The notes under the pieces were generated by a model. It had not been told where the DNA came from, made no database searches, and saw nothing but the letters and a program-made list of their open reading frames with translations. A DNA stretch of 64,000 nt, taken from assembly GCF_000208745.1 (NCBI RefSeq), contig NC_030858.1:34410233-34474232 (forward strand), written 5' to 3'. Both the position numbers and the translations under genes were made by a program. Shown here in pieces: positions 58,401-64,000 of the stretch. How positions within the stretch are numbered: the first letter of the stretch is position 1; each line of letters starts with the position of its first letter. This DNA comes from Theobroma cacao (lineage: Eukaryota > Streptophyta > Magnoliopsida > Malvales > Malvaceae).

Positions 58401-61400
58401 TATAAGTGTCTGTCAAAAACTATTACTTAGGAAGTTGAACAGAAAAATCAAATCCTTTCAAAATTACAAAACTGCTTGAAGAGAATGAATTGAATGCATT
58501 TGGAAGAAAACAATTTGAGAATTGATAAAGAACAAGGTTCCCTGCAAACCTGGTATTGATCATTTGTATTGTTTCTTGCCACATCAACATTAAGCATAAC
58601 ACACGGATAAGAGATTGTCAGCTTCTTCTTTGAGTCTCTAACAAACATTTTGTGCAGATGATGATCAACATTTTTATATAAATTGTGCAAATTAACCAAT
58701 CACAAGTCTTAACTTCAGTGCACTTATTATAAAAGCTTACTTAGTTTTGAAAGTAAAGTTTTCAGGAAAAGACCCAGGAAGAGCACACCAGATACCATCT
58801 GTGTCTAGTTCAAGTGGTTTCCCAATTTTTTCAACAAGTAAGCGAGCATTCTGAATAATTTTAGCGCCAGTATATGTAACTACACCAGCCATTTCCATCG
58901 AGTACCACCTTGCACCTCTGTAGCAGAAACATTTAAAACATCATTCTAAGCAGGAAATGTATATTCTTGGCCAAAAAAAAAAGCATGATAGTATGTTAAA
59001 ACAAGTAGACAACCAACTCCAAAATTGTGAGATTTCAGAACTGATGGAAGTTTTGAAACCTCTTCCCAACCCCCTGAAAAGAACAATAAAAAAGAGTCAC
59101 AGCTTACTTGCGCATAACATATCCATAGAATGAGTTCAGAATACACTTATGGGCAAGTTGTAAGGAATCATAAAGCACTACCATGTCCTGAAAATATTGA
59201 GAAGAAAAAGAAAACCCATAAGAAGTAAATTTGATGATCACAAATTGACTAAAATGTTCAACAAATTGAAGAACATTTAGCATACTTGTGCTTCTTGGAT
59301 CTTCATAGGATTTCCACCAGCCTTGGCTTCTGACAACTTCCCCTTCCAAACTTTATTAAGTCCTTTGTATTCATACCTTCTATCTCGAAAGCTTGGATTC
59401 AGGTTAAAAAAATTGATTTAGTATAAGAAATCAATTTATTAAGGTCCCTTTAATAGTTCAATGTCATTCATATTTGAAGAACATATGTTCAGTCATTATT
59501 ATCTATCCACAAAGAGAAGTGATAGATATCTATCACCATAAAAAGAAAAAAGGCACTATATATCAACATATATTACACAACTAACAAAATAGAAATGATT
59601 ATCTTGAGGTAAAATTTAGCATATCAAATGCATGAAATAGGAAAATATAATTAGCTTACCTGCGGACAGTGTCAACATAAAAAGGGTTTTCACGCATGCA
59701 GATCCCTGCTTCTCGAAGTTCAGTAACTGGCTTGTCCAAAACTCGTTTATATACCTAAGGAAGGCACCAACCCATTATGGGAATCATTACTCAGGCAAAC
59801 ATGTTTATTAAAGACAACAGTTACCTTACCTTCTGACAATATTTCTTCAAACGGTCTTTCAGCCTGGATTGTTGCTCCAGCTTAGGCAGGTCAAGAAAAG
59901 ATTTCGACAACTGACCCTCAGTACCATCAAAAAATTCAGACTCAATTTGCTTCTTCAAGTGGTAATAATCACTGAAACCATTCAGCATTACCATGTACAG
60001 GTGTCAATTAGATTTTGCTAATACTATAAAAAGGAAGCCACTAAGTGAGAGAAGGAAACCTTTTCTTTGCCATGAATATCTCCCCACGCCAAACCCATTC
60101 AAGTTTCCGGAGACAAGTCTTGTCTGGGCGATTGAAATCACATGCAGTACAGACCTCATCTGTAACAATTGATGGTGGCTGGAATTCAACAAGAAACCCC
60201 CCCCCCCCCCCATTGCAAGTTAATTACCAAGGAATTTCTGAAGGAAAAAGATTACTTACTAAAAGAAGTGAGACAACTATCTTACATCTGAAGTCCCTAG
60301 TATTAAAATAAACAAATTTACATAGGCACTCTGTGTTTAGTGCAAACGTTAAAGACTGTATATCCATATGTGTATGCGCTATCTATATTCTAATGTCATG
60401 CCCCAAATAGCTCATACTTAATGCTTCACTGAATTCCTTCCATGATACCTAAATTGAAAGCCAGAGCAAGAATCCCCGAAAATTAATGGAATCATTGACA
60501 TTGTATCACGATGCACTTAAGGCAGTTTATTGGTAGCAAACCTGAAGCCTATTTGTCAAAATAATATTTGGGTACATTGCAGCCACGTCTAAATGATAAA
60601 TGAGAGGACATTCTTCACGGATAGGTTCATCTCGCAACTTTACAAGCTGCATAAAAAGAAATAATTGATAAATAAAATTATCTTACTCAAATTATATCCA
60701 CATTGTTCACTAATATTCATATTATTCATAAACTGCAAGACTTTAAAACATTCAGAAGGATTTAAAAGAAAAAGCTAATACATCTATAATGACAATAGTG
60801 AAGCCTAGGATATAATGCACAATATAAATGAATCATTTTACAAAATTAGACCATATACAGGATCATAAATCAAAATTACTCCATTTTGAAAATACTAACA
60901 ACATGTAAAAGTTAACTTGGAAGTAACAGCAGGAAGGAATAAAATATAAGCAAACTAAAAGTTGGAAGTTGCAGAAGTATCAAGGCAATCAGAAAACAAG
61001 AACATCTGGCTCAACCAACAAATTATCTTCACCTTTTCTATTATTTCATTCTTTACTTCATCATAATTAGAGACTGATTCCAAATCCATCTTCCCCTCAA
61101 CTCTAATAGCATATTGTAGATCCCGATCAAGATTACTGATAAGTTGCTGGAGTCAAAATACACCAATGTAAGTCAATTAGATTCATAAAGTTTATATCTC
61201 AGGTACTAAGAATCCATAGAGTTGTGGATATGAAAATTAAATCTGTATGAATGGTGCAGACATGTTCCAATATGTAACACATTCACACTAAGGTTTTGCC
61301 AGAAGAAAACATAATTTATTCACCAACACAATCACATAACAGCAAAGATTAGAAATCAGCACTTCTGAGTAGAAGATAGACTAGTGCATTTGTTTTGCCA

Positions 61401-62910
61401 ATATGGGATACATCTGACCCCTTTTGAGTTTCAACATAAATTCATTTCTCCTAAAGTTCTCTGTGACACAAATATGAACATAAAAGAAAAATACTAGACT
61501 GTGATCTTATTCCCTTTATTTTATTTTGGTTCAAGGGTGGGGAACCAAAGTAGTAGCTGAAAAAAATCCATGATATATCAACATTGGTTTCTTTCTCCAA
61601 GCTTTTACAACATTATATATTAATCACACATGACAAATTGGTTAACAACATTAAAAGAAATGCATTTCTCAGTGTTTTTATAAAATAAACTGTTGAAATT
61701 ACGAATATATAGAAATCCCAACCAATTTCATCTCATTAATCAGAAAAATCACAATTTCAACTCTTATGAGTTTCCATTATTCTTTAATAGGACCAATGTA
61801 AATAGACTTGAATAGGAAAAGTTCAATATATCTAGCAACTCAACTAGTTGGGATCAATACACTATTGAATAAATCAACAGCAACCACTAATAAGATAAAC
61901 CAAGTGATGCAAACTGCCAAATGGCATATGAATGCTAAAGCTAGCAAAATGAACATAACATATAAGTTACCGGATACAAGACCCATGAAAACAACAAACC
62001 TCATAGGCAGATGGATCAAGCTTAAAACTAGTTGGAAGATCAGATCTGAAGACGCCACTTTCAAGGCATTCCACATGGCCACCTATATAGGTCTCACTCT
62101 CAAGTAGGTGATTCTTATAGAACTTCTCAGGGTCAGTTTGGTGTTTGTTAGGACAGATAACATTTGCCTTGTAAGCCTGTGAAAATGTGATATCTTAATG
62201 AAAATAAAAATTTGAAAATATAAAAACGCCTCTGTTCGATTAAGTAGTAACAATGCTTTAGTACAAATGTTCACATAAAGTACCTGCACCATTAGAAGCA
62301 TTTCACAAAGTGTCCCACTTCCTTTGCGCAAAACCTCATCGGGCGGCATGGGAATAATAGTCGCCAGAGAGAAAATAAAGGGATGAACATAGGTCATATA
62401 CAAGTAGTAAGTTGCAACAGCATCGGAAACAGAATAGGAGGCCATCATCTGTCATAATATTGTTAGCAATGCAAACAAAAAATTGAGAGAGCACTCTAGA
62501 AAAGGACATGCAAAGTAGGCAAAAGTTTATGTGTTTGTAAAGATGTATGCTAAAAACTTAACAAATGACAGGACACATCATCAATATGATTACAATATCA
62601 TTAGCATTGCAACCACAGCATAGCAGTTTGCACAAGAATAAAACATTCACTCTTGTCCTACAATAGCACAGTAAATAAAGTTTGTAAAGTTCTCCATACA
62701 CGATAATCAAATTATCACAATAGCTTATCTACTCTTCAAGATTTCCGACATCACTTCTAAACCATCTTCAATTCCACAATCCAAAAAAGAAAGAAAACAG
62801 CAGATACATTATTTAGTTACTCATACCTGGGGCTTTTCCTTTGCAAATCGAACCATATCCTCTGGATTCACCTCCAGTGGATCATAACCCAGCTTTGCCT
62901 TTGTAACAGC
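46068..62910 (-). CDS. POL2A: DNA polymerase epsilon catalytic subunit (5' end outside window)
   Basis: Large B-family replicative polymerase for leading-strand synthesis, acting in the nucleus with the other epsilon subunits. On the minus strand, conserved segments appear in the correct order from 62910 to the stop at 46068: Exo III, polymerase motifs A, B and C, a variable linker (about 56080-55620), the inactive second polymerase-like half with the DUF1744 region (about 55100-47200), and the C-terminal zinc modules. The N-terminal few hundred residues, with Exo I and II, lie beyond 64000. More than 30 exons are split by short A/T-rich introns; the longest inside the window are at about 53000-54480 and upstream of 62910. 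No stop or frameshift was found in the exons read. The symbol follows the Arabidopsis name; a second paralogue (POL2B) exists in that plant, so the choice is by homology only. Confidence 0.9.
58104..62910 (-). other. POL2A: Exonuclease and polymerase core exons of DNA polymerase epsilon
   Basis: Exons read by frame and splice sites: 62910-62827 ([11 protein letters not shown]), 62448-62284 (Exo III motif YSVSDA with its Asp, then [14 protein letters not shown]), 62176-62000, 61146-61033, 60646-60542 (motif [11 protein letters not shown]), 60178-60060 (CTAC and a further Cys in DKTC, matching three of four ligands of the N-terminal iron-sulfur cluster), 59971-59830, 59754-59660, 59391-59286, 59187-59108 (motif [10 protein letters not shown]), 58917-58741 (motif C, ELDTDGIW, with both catalytic Asp), 58637-58550, 58409-58329, 58247-58104. 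All key residues seen are intact, so exonuclease and polymerase activity are both predicted. Confidence 0.88.
60197..60211. repeat. C15/G15 homopolymer in a polymerase intron
   Basis: Fifteen C on the plus strand, G on the gene's sense strand. It ends 18 bases before the 3' splice site of the exon at 60178, where a pyrimidine tract is expected. Confidence 0.9.
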
Positions 62911-64000
62911 CTAACAGACAATCAAAAGAAAGGTAACCCATCTCAAGTGTCATGAAACATATAAGATCATGTTTAATTGCAAATCTGAAATCATTCTACC
63001 TATATTGAACTTTTCTATGACTAATAAATAGTGATCTCAATGCTCAAAGAATGACAAGTGCTGTTTATACCACAATCCAGGTGGTTAAATGCCTTTGATG
63101 ATGCTTTACAACCTGAATATTTAGTTGCATGACTTTTGCCCAAGAAAAAAAAAAGTGTATGTTTTTCTTTCAGAAAGATCATGATGCTTTCCAGAGAAGT
63201 AAGAGCTATTATTTTTCAACATATTTTACCATTAATAAAGTGAATTTTAGCAGAAAATTCTCCCAAAGCTTCGATGCATTATTATCAAGCATTGAAATTC
63301 TTTCCTCTATTTACTACAGCCAATTCTAGCACTTCACAGTTAAAAATGGACGCTCAGAGTGCATCCTTCAATCAACTGCTCTACTTTTTTTTTTTTTTTG
63401 ATAAGCCAGTATTTCATTAATCTTAAAATTACATCAAGATTTCATCAGTCACGAACAATCAACTGCTCTACTCCATTTTACCATTTAACATTTCCTCCTA
63501 TTACACTTTTTTTCCACTTTACTGAACCTCCTATTAGACTTTTTTAACTCTGAAAAATGTCTATGAACATGCTGAGAAGTTTTTTAAATTTGTCTACCAA
63601 ATTAATTATTCAATTGCCTCAAATATGAAATATAACTTTAATTTAAGGACTACTAATCTATCATGTGAAAGTTTAAGCGCTAACAATCACTGAAAATATT
63701 AAATTCATTGCATTTAAAAAAAATATGGCCAAGAACCTAAACCTAGATATGTTGTGTATAACATTGTAGCATTGCACCTGCTCCTACTAAGGCATGACAT
63801 TAGAGGTAAATGTACCATGAGCTAAAGAGATTATACTTATTGGTTGAATAAATAATGTATGTCACCTGCCAATAACATTATGAGTATGCAGCTGCTTGTA
63901 ATATGAAATTCAAGGCTACCATTTTAGATTTTGTATATTAGCCATTTCATTCCTTGAAAAAATTATGAAGATATTTTCATTCATGCAGAAACATGAAAAA
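62911..64000 (-). other. Large intron of the polymerase gene
   Basis: No exon encoding the segment expected just upstream (around the conserved Lys-Arg-Asp-Ser-Tyr-Leu-Pro region) was found, so the intron runs at least to the window edge. It contains the small LINE insertion listed next. Confidence 0.6.
63386..63455 (-). mobile_element. 70-bp LINE 3' end with 17-bp target duplication
   Basis: CAATCAACTGCTCTACT is present exactly at 63369-63385 and again at 63456-63472. The 70 bp between them begin with 14 T on the plus strand; read on the minus strand they are a short non-coding sequence (TTAATGAAATACTGGCTTATC) followed by poly(A). This is the typical 3' end of a plant L1, so it is a severely 5'-truncated L1 insertion. 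Confidence 0.8.

Noticed and set aside
60004..60213. Minus-strand frame starting MGGGGG
   Set aside because: Its start is the poly-G run in an intron; the rest overlaps the real polymerase exon at 60060-60178 in a different frame.

Overview
The window is nuclear DNA of a flowering plant. Genes are split by GT-AG introns, the intergenic DNA is A/T-rich, LINE and Gypsy-type LTR remnants are present, and the gene families are plant-typical: cucumisin-like subtilases, a cytokinin-pathway phosphotransfer protein, DUF247, a DYW-class PPR protein and a plant DNA polymerase epsilon. A eudicot is most likely; I cannot name the species. All exon structures were read by eye from reading-frame continuity and splice signals, with no transcript support.

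Layout. 1-372: end of an LTR retrotransposon. 3437-7569 and 18800-22605 (+): two tandem subtilase genes, 11 exons each, with near-identical promoters and shared exon phases. Between them, about 7.9-17.6 kb is a nest of dead transposons: an L1-type LINE (9060-14406) interrupted by a probable 2.16-kb solo LTR (9280-11436), plus other LTR-like ends. 17607-18290 holds two non-coding blocks that match the surroundings of a downstream HPt gene and give away the history of the duplication. 23524-24073: remnant of an HPt gene. 26337-29531 (+): a six-exon HPt (AHP-like) gene whose phospho-accepting His is replaced by Thr. 30214-32505 (-): two DUF247 genes, both broken. 34138-38343 (+): a plastid-type aldo/keto reductase with two interchangeable first exons. 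38890-41814 (-): an intronless 974-residue PPR-DYW protein. 42964-45366 (+): a 175-residue protein with four Cys spaced exactly ten apart (twin CX9C). 46068 to beyond the right edge (-): the catalytic subunit of DNA polymerase epsilon, from the Exo III motif to the C-terminal zinc modules.

How it fits together. The genes do not form one pathway. The strongest structural story is a tandem duplication of a block containing a subtilase and most of an HPt gene. Its right breakpoint lies in HPt intron 5. The first HPt copy was later reduced to two non-coding scraps, and the first inter-gene space was filled by transposons. The strongest functional observations are the His-less HPt protein (predicted dominant-negative in cytokinin signalling), the duplicated first exon of the reductase, and the twin-CX9C protein.
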